Translations under genes and position numbers: made by a program
Origin: Dactylosporangium sp. AC04546
Lineage (GTDB): Bacteria; Actinomycetota; Actinomycetes; Mycobacteriales; Micromonosporaceae
DNA length: 64,000 nt
Direction: 5' to 3'
NCBI RefSeq assembly: GCF_022095675.1
Contig: NZ_JAHYSG010000002.1
Coordinates: forward strand, 1-64,000
Shown here: positions 1 to 7,699 of the stretch, one piece after another
How positions within the stretch are numbered: the stretch's first letter is position 1
How the letters are laid out: every line of letters begins with the position of its first letter
Notes under the pieces: model-generated
Told to the model about the DNA's origin: nothing
Databases searched by the model: none
What the model saw: only the letters and a program-made list of their open reading frames with translations

Positions 1-1235
1 TCAAGGTCACCGACAACACCGGCAAGACCGGCTTCGCCAACGTCCAGATCACCGTCGGCAACACCGCACCCGTCGTCACGATCAGCACCCCGCCCAACGG
101 CGGCATGCTCAACTTCGGCGACAAGGTCCCCTACACCGTGACCGTCACCGACCCGGGCGGCGCCGCCATCGACTGCTCCAAGGTCTACGTCAACCCGGCC
201 CTCGGCCACGACGACCACCTGCACGAGACCACCGAGTACCCGGGCTGCTCCGGCACCATCTCCACCGACCTGCTCGGCGGGCACCCCGACGGCGCCAACC
301 TGTACTACGCCCTCATCGCCCACTACACCGACAACGGCGGCGCGGGCGGCGCGGCACCGCTGACCGGCTACGCCAACGTCATCCTGCAGCCGAAGCACAA
401 GCAGGCCGAGTACTACACCGCCCAGTCCGGCACCCGGATCATCGACCAGGCCGGCGCCGAGAGCGGCAAACGCATCGGCGACATCTCCAACAACGACTGG
501 ATCTCGTTCAACCCGATGAGCCTGCAGGGCATCACCAACGTCAGCTACCGGCTCTCCTCGCCGGGCGGCGGCGGCTCCATCGAGCTGCGCGCCGACTCGC
601 CGACCGGCACCCTGCTGGCCACGACACCGGTGCCCAGCACCGGCGGCTGGGACAACTACCAGTCCACCGCGCCGGTGAACACCGCTGCCCTGTCCGGCAC
701 GCACACGCTCTACATGGTGTTCAAGAACAGCGCCGACAACGCCTTCGACGTGGACTCCTTCATGTTCGGCGGAGCCGGCGTCGGTACCCCGAACACCGAT
801 GGCGTCGCGGGCAAGACATGGACCCTGACCGCCCAGCACAGCGGCAAGCTGGTGGACGTCAACGGAGCCTCCACCGCCGACGCCGCACAGATCATCCAGT
901 GGACGGCCACCGGCGGCAACAACCAGAAATGGCAGGCGGTCGACGCCGGCGGCGGCGCCGTCTACCTCAAGGCGGTCCACAGCGGCAAGTGCCTCGACGT
1001 GACCGACGCGTCCACGGCGAACGGCGCCTTCCTGCAGCAGTTCACCTGCAACAACGGCAACAACCAGAAGTTCACCGTCACACCCACCGCCACGGCGGGC
1101 GTGTACACCGTGAAGAACGTCAACAGCGGCCTGTGCATCGACGTCAACGGCAACTCCACCGCCGACGGCGCACGCCTGCTGCAGTGGACCTGCCACGGCG
1201 GCACCAACCAGCAATGGAGGTTCACCACGGCCTGA
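1..1235 (+). CDS. C-terminal part of a secreted multidomain protein with carbohydrate-binding and ricin B lectin modules
   Basis: The gene enters from the left edge; the reading frame is open from base 3 and the first in-window Met (105) is internal. What remains is about 410 residues: a beta-sandwich stretch beginning KVTDNTGKTGFANV that resembles PKD/bacterial Ig modules, a CBM6-like module from EYYTAQSG to DVDSFMFGG, and a C-terminal ricin-type beta-trefoil with three QxW-like repeats (NNQKW, NNQKF, TNQQW). Such modules sit at the C-terminus of actinobacterial secreted ThuA/sugar-dehydrogenase-type or glycoside-processing proteins and bind polysaccharide. The catalytic part lies outside the window, so the enzyme activity is unknown. 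A strong hairpin follows the stop. Confidence 0.85.
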   Translation, partial: KVTDNTGKTGFANVQITVGNTAPVVTISTPPNGGMLNFGDKVPYTVTVTDPGGAAIDCSKVYVNPALGHDDHLHETTEYPGCSGTISTDLLGGHPDGANLYYALIAHYTDNGGAGGAAPLTGYANVILQPKHKQAEYYTAQSGTRIIDQAGAESGKRIGDISNNDWISFNPMSLQGITNVSYRLSSPGGGGSIELRADSPTGTLLATTPVPSTGGWDNYQSTAPVNTAALSGTHTLYMVFKNSADNAFDVDSFMFGGAGVGTPNTDGVAGKTWTLTAQHSGKLVDVNGASTADAAQIIQWTATGGNNQKWQAVDAGGGAVYLKAVHSGKCLDVTDASTANGAFLQQFTCNNGNNQKFTVTPTATAGVYTVKNVNSGLCIDVNGNSTADGARLLQWTCHGGTNQQWRFTTA

Positions 1236-1249
1236 TCCACGTCCGTACA

Positions 1250-1280
1250 GGCGGCGCCGGCCCGTGTGGCCGGCGCCGCC
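1250..1280 (+). terminator. Stem-loop terminator after the lectin gene
   Basis: A perfect 12-bp GC stem (GGCGGCGCCGGC at 1250-1261 pairing with 1269-1280) encloses a 7-nt loop and starts 14 nt after the stop codon. There is no U-tract, as is usual for actinobacterial hairpin terminators. Confidence 0.75.
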
Positions 1281-1732
1281 CCCGGTCATCCTCGAGCCCG
1301 ACGCACTGAGCGCCGCCGGCACAGAGATCGCCACCCTCCGAGAGCAGCCACCGCGCGGACCCGATTGACCGTTGACGCAGAAGCTCGATTGCTCGACACC
1401 ACCAGCCGTCGGCCCGTTCTTGTGTTCGTGAGTTCTGGGTCTACTGACGAGGCCGGCAGCGGTAATGACGGACGAACCGGGCTCCAGCAGGGCAGCCATA
1501 ACCCCATTGCGACCTGACTTGCCACCACCGACTGTCACTGAACGTAGCCGCTACTCCAATTAGCGGCTGCGGTTGGCAGCTGACCGCGCGTTGTCTACGG
1601 CTACGAGCGGACACTCGTTGATCTCTTGTACGCGACGAGACAGTTGGCTCCCCGTGCAGCGGTTCGCGGCGGATCCTGACATCGGATCTTCACGCGTGGC
1701 AGGGGCCGCCGACGCCGTGCGACCATACCGCC
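1281..1732. other. Intergenic stretch with no supported gene
   Basis: About 450 bases. The short open frames here look like chance GC-rich frames. No RNA gene, repeat or clear promoter seen. Confidence 0.5.
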
Positions 1733-2722
1733 GTGGACACCGATCGGTGCTGGGAACTCATTGAGGCGGCGCGGGCCGACGCGGACCTCGACTGGGATGA
1801 GTGTGACAGTGAAGCGAACTCCCTCGACGTTCTCCTGAGTGACGCGTTGGTCGCGCGGCTGGCCCAACTGCCTCCACAGGAGATCGTCGCGTTCGAGGTC
1901 CGTTTCTCCCGATTGCAGGGCCGCATCGCCGGTCACGACGGTATTCACAAGGCCGTCTATCTGTTGACGCTTGGCGTGGGCGACGATGGGTTCACCGACT
2001 TCTGTGCGGGGATGGTCGGTCTCGGTCGACACTGGTACGAACTCGTTCTGGCCGATCCGGACAACCTGGCTGACCATCCGGCCGTGCGGCGGATGGCGGC
2101 CGGCAAACTTGACAGGTTCGCCCTGCTGGCGGAGGGCGTTCAGTACGCCGCGCACACCGCCTACGAGCAGGTCACCGGCGAGGACGGCGGGCTCTTCGAT
2201 GAGGCCGACCGTATCTGGGAGGCGCTGGAGGATGACCTTGGGCCGGCGCCGCTGTCACAGCCGGGCCGGCTTCCCCGGCTGGAGGGGTTGTTCGCGGAGA
2301 ACTGTGCGATCCTCCGCGACTGGTCCGGCGAAGGCGATGTCGACTACAGCAACACCATGGCGTACGAGCCGCGCGCGGTGGTGATCGCGTTCAACGACCG
2401 CATCAACGATCGAGACATCGATGGACTCATGGCGCTGATGACCGACGACCACACCTTCGTCGACGCGGCGGGTGCGACGGTCGTCGGCAGAGTGGAGTGC
2501 GCGGCGGCGTGGCGTGGGTTCTTCGCAACATTCCCTGACTATCGCAACCGTTTCGACGCCGTCTCCGCCATCGGCGGCATCGTCACGGTCGGCGGCCGAT
2601 CGGAGTGCAGCGAACCGGCGCTGGCCGGACCCGCGCGCTGGAGCGCCATCGTCCGCCTCGACAAGGTCGCCCGGTGGCAAGTCGAGGCCGTCCCAGACCG
2701 GGACCCGACGCACCTGACGTGA
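1733..2722 (+). CDS. DUF4240 protein with C-terminal SnoaL-like domain
   Basis: GTG start giving 329 residues. Residues 1 to about 150 match the DUF4240 pattern: an N-terminal CWELIEAARADAD helix, the LPPQEIVAFEVRFSRL segment, then DDGFTDFCAGMVGLGRHWYE. From about residue 220 a second, NTF2/SnoaL-like domain begins (INDRDIDGLMALMTDDHTFV), a fold used for small-molecule binding or as a protein module. DUF4240 has no established biochemical role. The two-domain arrangement suggests a fusion of a DUF4240 unit to a ligand-binding NTF2 fold. No operon partner: the downstream region is degenerate integrase DNA. Confidence 0.8.
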   Translation: MDTDRCWELIEAARADADLDWDECDSEANSLDVLLSDALVARLAQLPPQEIVAFEVRFSRLQGRIAGHDGIHKAVYLLTLGVGDDGFTDFCAGMVGLGRHWYELVLADPDNLADHPAVRRMAAGKLDRFALLAEGVQYAAHTAYEQVTGEDGGLFDEADRIWEALEDDLGPAPLSQPGRLPRLEGLFAENCAILRDWSGEGDVDYSNTMAYEPRAVVIAFNDRINDRDIDGLMALMTDDHTFVDAAGATVVGRVECAAAWRGFFATFPDYRNRFDAVSAIGGIVTVGGRSECSEPALAGPARWSAIVRLDKVARWQVEAVPDRDPTHLT

Positions 2723-2926
2723 TTGGCCGCCGCGGTGCCGTCCGCATCCACCCTGTGTCAACCGGCGAGAGGTGCACTCATCTCGGCAGGACAGGAAGTC
2801 TTGGCCTCGCCGTGCCCGGTCACTCGCTGTGACATGCATGGGCCGGCCGCCGCGCACCAACGGCGGCATGAGCGTAAAGGTGATGAAGCGAGCGCGATTG
2901 CGCTGACGATCACACTGCATCTCATC

Positions 2927-3136
2927 CCAGCGGACGTAGCGTTCGATGTCGGTCCGGACCGCCGCGAGCGGATCGAGTTCGTGATCGGTGCACCAACGTG
3001 GGAAGACCCGCAGGTCCGATTCGCTGTGCTGCCGGGTCTGGCCGCGGTAGCGACCGAGGCAGGCCGCTACCGCAGCCCGCAGAACAAGGTCGCCCGAGGT
3101 CTCGAGGTGGGCGTTGGGGACAGGAAACGCAGCCAT
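2927..3136 (-). pseudogene. Tyrosine integrase N-terminal fragment, copy 1
   Basis: Read on the minus strand, about 50 residues including GRYRGQTRQHSESDLRVF and PRWCTDHELDPLAAVR match the N-terminal core-binding (SAM-like) domain of actinobacterial tyrosine recombinases. The frame then leaves homology near 2927 and no catalytic R..H-x-x-R..Y domain follows, so this is a dead fragment. A near-identical fragment lies at 43421-43849. Copy 1 carries about 24 extra bases near its 5' end compared with copy 2. Confidence 0.7.
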
Positions 3137-3188
3137 ACATTACGGTGCGTCACCAGCCGCGATGAACGCCAGAGCTCCCGCCGCGGCA
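2927..3188. repeat. Long direct repeat, copy 1 (integrase remnant)
   Basis: About 240 bases are nearly identical, in the same orientation, to 43583-43818. The repeat includes the integrase coding fragment and about 55 bases beyond its start, ending with GAACGCCAGAGCTCCCGCC in both copies. The copies differ by scattered substitutions and one ~24-base insertion near 3097-3120. Confidence 0.85.
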
Positions 3189-3614
3189 GATGTGCGTACA
3201 AGTTGCGTTGCTTCCCTTACGAGATGGGACTTGTCGAGGAGGAACCCGACGACGAGGAGCCATCGGTCCGTGGGTGGGTCTGGCCCGAAGCTCGGACGAC
3301 AGGGTCACCTCCGGCCGAATGAGCTGAACAAGCCGCGCACCGAGAGGCGGCCGACACCGACGCCACCCGGTCCGATCAGCCACGCTCAAGGCATCCGCAC
3401 ATCGGCAGTTCAGGACGCTATTGCCGGCGCGGGGCGAACACCGACTGCGACGAGCGCTGACCGGCCGCCACGCGCCAGCGGCGGCATGTGCGGGCGGTTG
3501 AGTGCGGCGCGGGTAGGGTCGCGGTTCCCTCCGGTGATTGTGGCATGGTTCGTGGGTTGCGCCGCCACGATGGCCTTTCGTCGGTGTGCCTGCGGTGCGT
3601 CTTAATCTGTCTGC
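3189..3614. other. Intergenic stretch holding one short dispersed element
   Basis: No gene supported. The 10-mer CGGCGGCATG at 3479-3488, preceded by CCGGCCGCCACGCGCCAG, resembles 2849-2870, and the 10-mer recurs in other gaps of the window. Confidence 0.45.
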
Positions 3615-4337
3615 ATGCGACGCTTCGACAACGAAGACCTCACCGACGCGGAGTTCCGCGAGTCCGACCTGAGTAGAGCGCGTCTGGTCGGCGTGGTCAT
3701 GCAGGACGTCGAGATCGACGGGCTGGTCAGCAACCTTGTGGTCAACGGCGTGGAGGTGATGTCGTACGTCGAGGCGGAGCTCGACCGCCGCCACCCGGTG
3801 CGGCTGCTGATCCGTTCCGATAAGCCGGCCGACCTGCGCGAGGCTTGGCGGCAGCTGCGGCAGGCCTGGGCCACGACTATCGAGCGCGCCCGGTCCATGC
3901 CCGAGGGCAGCGAGCATATCGGCGTCGACGGCGAGTGGTCGATGGTCGAGACCATGCGTCACCTCGTCTTCGTGCACGACTCATGGTTCCGGCGCTGCGT
4001 ACTCGGGCTGACCGAGCCGTTCACGGCGATGGGACTGGCATCTTCATTCGTGCCGGATCAGGAGGAGTTGGGGCTCAATAGGTCCGCCCGGCCGGGCCTC
4101 GACGAGGTGCTCACCGTACGCGACCGGCAGGCGTCGCAGATTGAGGCGTGGCTGGCCGAGGTCACATCCGAGCAGCTCGCAAGGACCGCGCCGGTGCCGG
4201 ACGACGGCAGATGGCCCCCGTACGCCAAGGGCCGGCGAGTTCAGCAATGCCTCGGTACTGTGCTCAACGAGGAATGGGCACACCACGGTTTCTGCGTGCG
4301 CGACCTGGACAAGCTGTCGCATCGGGGGGCGTCGTAG
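3615..4337 (+). CDS. DinB-family protein with pentapeptide-like N-terminus
   Basis: 240 residues from ATG. Residues 4-40 have a short pentapeptide-repeat-like run (LTDAEFRESDLSRARLVGVV). From about residue 75 a four-helix DinB/DUF664-type domain follows, with the metal-site type histidines in METMRHLVFVHDSWF and NEEWAHHGFCVRDL. DinB-fold proteins are divalent-metal-binding, mycothiol/bacillithiol-transferase-like enzymes. The substrate of this subfamily is unknown. It stands alone between degenerate stretches. Confidence 0.85.
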   Translation: MRRFDNEDLTDAEFRESDLSRARLVGVVMQDVEIDGLVSNLVVNGVEVMSYVEAELDRRHPVRLLIRSDKPADLREAWRQLRQAWATTIERARSMPEGSEHIGVDGEWSMVETMRHLVFVHDSWFRRCVLGLTEPFTAMGLASSFVPDQEELGLNRSARPGLDEVLTVRDRQASQIEAWLAEVTSEQLARTAPVPDDGRWPPYAKGRRVQQCLGTVLNEEWAHHGFCVRDLDKLSHRGAS

Positions 4338-4538
4338 GTGTGGCGATGAGGAGCGTCACCTCGTAGAGAGCCGAGGGGCGTCAATCCGACCTCGTGCTCC
4401 TCGGCACCCGCGATTCGCCCGCCCACCGAGTGACCGCTCATCGGCGGTTCCGCGTACCGGCCGGCGTCGGATGCTGGTCACGTGGCGCGACGGAGTTCGC
4501 CGACCTTTTGACCGCTGGACAGTGGGCCACCCCGCTTC

Positions 4539-4680
4539 ATGGAGCTTCTTGATCAGCAGCTCGGCGTGCATGCTGAGGCTTGGCGCAACTGGATCCGGCA
4601 GGCCGAGGCCGACGCCGACGAGCGCACCGACCGGCCCTCCAGCGATCTGGTCGAGGAGAACCGCAGGTTGCTACGGGAGA
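4539..4680 (+). pseudogene. IS3-family transposase OrfA remnant
   Basis: The short frame has LGVHAEAWRNWIRQAEAD followed by DLVEENRRLLRE, which matches the helix-turn-helix and leucine-zipper part of IS3-family OrfA. The usual N-terminal helix is missing and homology stops at RLLRE, so only a middle fragment survives. No OrfB and no terminal inverted repeats seen. Confidence 0.6.
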
Positions 4681-4808
4681 CCCCGACCGGAAGCACGATG
4701 GACAGCGCGGTCGCGCCGTCCACCCCGGCGGTCCTGGCTGACCTACCAGGCACGGCTGGCCTGACTACCGTCACGGTGACAGATTCGCCACGGACAAGAT
4801 CAGCTTAA

Positions 4809-4838
4809 TTTCGGTGTCACCAGAAAAGAACACCGAAA
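4809..4838. promoter_or_regulatory. Inverted repeat overlapping the ribosome binding site of the secreted NTF2-like gene
   Basis: Perfect 9-bp arms TTTCGGTGT (4809-4817) and ACACCGAAA (4830-4838) with a 12-base spacer, ending at the AAAGGGG Shine-Dalgarno sequence 11 bases before the ATG at 4849. It could be a repressor operator or an mRNA hairpin that hides the ribosome binding site. Confidence 0.6.
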
Positions 4839-4848
4839 GGGGTAGGTC

Positions 4849-5898
4849 ATGAAGGCGACTCGAGGTGCGGCGATGGGCCTCGCGGCCGGGGCCGTGCTCG
4901 CGCTGTGCACGTTCGGGAGCCCAGCGCAGGCGACCAAGGGAGGCTGGGACCGGGCGGGCCTCGCCGCCGGTGAGTCCGGCGCCGGGAACGCGGGCTGCGC
5001 CGAGGCGAGGCCGGAGGTCACCTCCATCAGCGGCTGGGTGTCGCCCGGCGCGTGCTCGTTCATCAAGCGGCAGATCAAGTTCGGCAAGGTCACCACCCCC
5101 GACCGGGTGGACGCCTACGCCGACATGTGGTCCAAGGACGCGACGTTGTGGGAGCCGGCGAACGCGACCAGGCCGCCGGTCCAGGGCCTGGACGCCATCA
5201 GGACGGCGATCAGCGGCTCGCTCGCCTTGGTGCCCGACTTCCGCTTCCACGGCACACGCATCGTCGTGAACGGCCCTGCCGTGATGTTCGAAGCGCACAA
5301 CGAGGCCACGCTCAAGGGCCGGCAGGTCGCCTACCCCGCGGTCTACCGGGTCCTGCTGACCGACGACGGCAAGGTCATCCAGGGCCGCCGCTATTACGAC
5401 CGGCACAGCTGGTTCAAGCCGCTCGACCCCGGCCTGCCCGACCTGTTCGCCAACGTCGCCGACGGCGGCAAGCCCGACCAGAGCCGCCAACCTGTCCTCA
5501 GCCCGGACGAGCTCGCTGAACGCGCGACGGCATGGAACAACGAGGACGCCGAGGCGCTCGTGGGACGGCTCACCGGCGCGCCGCTGTCCGCTCCCGGCCT
5601 GAATGGCGGCACGCTCAGCACCACGCAGGGCAAGCTCGCCTACCTGAGGACGTTCTTCGACCAGGTCCGCAACGTCCAGCTGCAGCCGGGCCAGATCATC
5701 AAGGTTGACGGCGCGACATACCTGGAATGGCACGGCACGGTCCTGCCCAAGGACCAGAACGACCCGGTCAGCTTCGGCATCATCGAGCGCGTCGGCGACA
5801 CCGGCGGCATCTCGAAAGACTGGACCCTCACGTTCGACCAGCTGCCGCTCGTCGCCGGCGAAGCAAAGATCGCCGACCTGTACGGCAAGCTCAGGTAA
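4849..5898 (+). CDS. Secreted tandem SnoaL/NTF2-like protein
   Basis: 349 residues. A clear Sec signal peptide runs to about residue 27 (hydrophobic core AAMGLAAGAVLALCTF, cleavage after AQA). Two NTF2/SnoaL-like domains follow: one around residues 70-190 (DRVDAYADMWSKDATLWEPA, PDFRFHGTRIVV) and a second around 220-345 (AERATAWNNEDAEALVGRLT, EWHGTVLPKDQNDPVSFGII). The start is set by AAAGGGG just upstream. The protein should be exported. Its ligand or enzyme activity is unknown. A 9-bp inverted repeat lies across the ribosome binding site. It may share a transcript with the lipoprotein gene 94 bases downstream. Confidence 0.85.
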   Translation: MKATRGAAMGLAAGAVLALCTFGSPAQATKGGWDRAGLAAGESGAGNAGCAEARPEVTSISGWVSPGACSFIKRQIKFGKVTTPDRVDAYADMWSKDATLWEPANATRPPVQGLDAIRTAISGSLALVPDFRFHGTRIVVNGPAVMFEAHNEATLKGRQVAYPAVYRVLLTDDGKVIQGRRYYDRHSWFKPLDPGLPDLFANVADGGKPDQSRQPVLSPDELAERATAWNNEDAEALVGRLTGAPLSAPGLNGGTLSTTQGKLAYLRTFFDQVRNVQLQPGQIIKVDGATYLEWHGTVLPKDQNDPVSFGIIERVGDTGGISKDWTLTFDQLPLVAGEAKIADLYGKLR

Positions 5899-5991
5899 CG
5901 ATCGCGACGGTTGACGGATCATGTTCGTTGAACGCTTCCTCGACTGCCCGCACAGGCTTGTCTTCTTCGATTTGTAGAGATTGGAATTCAC

Positions 5992-6453
5992 GTGTTCGCC
6001 AGGTCTTTCCGGAATTCAATCGGCGCACTGACCGCGGGTGTGTTGGCGATCGGATTGGGTGGCTGCGGCAGTACCGCCGAGAATGGAGCACTCCCTACGC
6101 CGACCGGCTCCTCTGCAGCGGCGTTGGCATCGGCCGCCCCCTCCTCGGCGGTCCCGGCGTCAGCTTCAGCGTCGGCTGTCGCCGCCAATGTAGAGGCGTT
6201 GATGACGCAGATGGGTTGCACGGGCAAGGTCATTGACACTCAGCTGTTCTCCAAAGAGACCGGCCGGTGCATGCTCGGCGACGATGAGGTGACCATCGCG
6301 GTGTTCGACACCCCGCAGCTTCGAGACGAGTGGGTAAAAGCCGGAAAGCAGTTCGGCGGCAACTATGTGGTCGGACCGAACTGGGCAGCCGGCATGGACC
6401 GTCTAAACACCGCTGCCACGGTCGCCGAGAAGCTGAAGGGCGAAAAGGTCTAG
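5992..6453 (+). CDS. Small lipoprotein
   Basis: 153 residues from GTG. A lipoprotein signal peptide ends in the lipobox LGGC (Cys about residue 25), followed by a Ser/Ala/Pro-rich spacer to about residue 65 and a compact domain with two more cysteines (MTQMGCTGKVI, GRCMLGDDEVTI) that could form a disulfide. No family recognised. It should sit on the outer face of the membrane. A long hairpin lies about 75 bases downstream. Confidence 0.75.
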   Translation: MFARSFRNSIGALTAGVLAIGLGGCGSTAENGALPTPTGSSAAALASAAPSSAVPASASASAVAANVEALMTQMGCTGKVIDTQLFSKETGRCMLGDDEVTIAVFDTPQLRDEWVKAGKQFGGNYVVGPNWAAGMDRLNTAATVAEKLKGEKV

Positions 6454-6527
6454 TACCACTTCGCGCCTCGCCGCGGCTTGGCTTGTCAGTTGGCCTACGG
6501 CGGTCAGTGGTGCCCTGGTTGGTCGTG

Positions 6528-6591
6528 GAAACAGCCCTTGGTTGATTCTTCTTTCGTTGAGGGAAGAAGATCAATGACCAAGGGCTGTTTC
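6528..6591. repeat. Long imperfect hairpin next to transposase remnants
   Basis: Perfect 15-bp arms GAAACAGCCCTTGGT (6528-6542) and ACCAAGGGCTGTTTC (6577-6591). The stem continues inward with TTGATTCTTC/GAAGATCAA, leaving one bulge and a small loop. It could end the lipoprotein transcript or be an insertion-sequence or MITE end. Confidence 0.7.
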
Positions 6592-6607
6592 TGCCATTCC
6601 GGGTACC

Positions 6608-6770
6608 GTGCACCCGGTGATCCTCGCGCTCCGCGGAGAACGCTCCAATGAGATCGAGATCTTGGTGCTGCGCCACCAACTCGCGGTGGTGCGCCGTCAA
6701 CTCCATCGTCCGGACCTGGAACCCGCCGACCGGGCGGGTGCTGTCCCCGCTGTCCCGGCCGCTGTCCCGC
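6608..6770 (+). pseudogene. Integrase-core transposase N-terminal fragment
   Basis: The frame begins VHPVILALRGER and continues EIEILVLRHQLAVVRRQL, the conserved N-terminal signature of actinobacterial integrase-core (IS3/IS481-type) transposases. Homology is lost after PADRAG, well before any DDE catalytic domain, so the gene is dead. Confidence 0.6.
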
Positions 6771-6798
6771 CGACGAGGGCCGACATTAGTGAGCCGCG

Positions 6799-7045
6799 GT
6801 GCTCGACGAGCTCGTCCCCGCCGCGTGGCATCACATCGAGCAGCATGCGAACAACCCGGTCGAGGCTGATCACGGCAGGCTCAAGCACCGGCTACGACCG
6901 ATACGCGGCCTACGAACTGATCGGACCGCGCAGACGGTCATCACCGGACACGCCTTCACGCAGAACCTTCGCCGCTGCCACGATGGAACTCGGCTTCGAC
7001 GCTCCACCCGCCCGAACGGGTCGCCGCGGTACGCCGCCCCGGTGA
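6799..7045 (+). pseudogene. IS6-family transposase C-terminal fragment
   Basis: LDELVPAAWHHIEQHANN followed by VEADHGRLKHRLRPIRGLRT and GHAFTQNLRR match the C-terminal third of IS6-family DDE transposases, including the final catalytic Glu of the NxVExDH motif. The homologous reading (MELGFDAPPAR) continues in a different frame after about 6975, showing a frameshift. The N-terminus and ends are missing. Confidence 0.7.
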
Positions 7046-7146
7046 GGCGTGCTTGCTCGGCCACCGCGCCGACGTCCTCGCCGACACGGTCCACACGCGC
7101 ATTGCACCCGCTACGACGTTGTTCGGCTCGCCCCAGGCGGACGCGA

Positions 7147-7182
7147 ATCGGCGCCCGCACCTGTAGAGGTGCGGGCGCCGAT
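7147..7182 (-). terminator. Strong terminator hairpin
   Basis: 16-bp perfect arms (7147-7162 and 7167-7182, core GGCGCCCGCACCT) with a 4-base loop, starting 14 bases beyond the stop of the minus-strand membrane gene at 7197. The orientation fits termination of that gene. Confidence 0.8.
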
Positions 7183-7196
7183 GGATTGCGGCGAGT

Positions 7197-7607
7197 TCAC
7201 ACGGTCTTGCGAAGACCGGCGAACTGCAGGCCGGTGAAGCCGGCGACCACTACCGCCTGGGCGATCACCAGTGCGGTGCCGAGGCCGGTCAACGGGAACC
7301 AACCGGCGATGAGCACTTCGACGCTCGCGGCCACCCAGGCGATGTTGACAGCGATCACGACCCGCACGGCGGCCTTGCTCACCGTCGGCCTCGAGGCGAG
7401 ATAGAGCAACGTGGCGGCGAAGGCGAGCAGGAACACGCCGATCGGGTAGAGCAACGCGGCGGGGAGGCCGAACAGAACGCCGAAGAGCGCCGCGGCGATG
7501 ATGTAGACGACTCCGTTGGCGCCCGAGCCAATCGCATCCTGTTTCAGGGCGAAGCGGAGCAGCTTGGTGTTGTCGGCGGTGTGGACGGTGGTGGCGACGG
7601 TGGCCAT
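7197..7607 (-). CDS. Small four-helix membrane protein
   Basis: 136 residues, almost entirely four hydrophobic segments (about 30-50, 55-75, 82-100, 108-128) after an N-terminal hydrophilic stretch MATVATTVHTADNTK. The start is backed by AAGGGA about 10 bases upstream. No recognised family or catalytic residue. It is divergent from the LAL regulator, with about 90 bases between the two starts, so the regulator may control it. It ends at a strong hairpin. Confidence 0.8.
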   Translation of the reverse strand: MATVATTVHTADNTKLLRFALKQDAIGSGANGVVYIIAAALFGVLFGLPAALLYPIGVFLLAFAATLLYLASRPTVSKAAVRVVIAVNIAWVAASVEVLIAGWFPLTGLGTALVIAQAVVVAGFTGLQFAGLRKTV

Positions 7608-7699
7608 CTCGGCGGTCCCTTCGTGGTGTGCGTGTGATCACGAAGCTACGGAGGTCCGCGCGGAGCCGAATCAGTCATCGTGACGGTACCTTCCTGACC

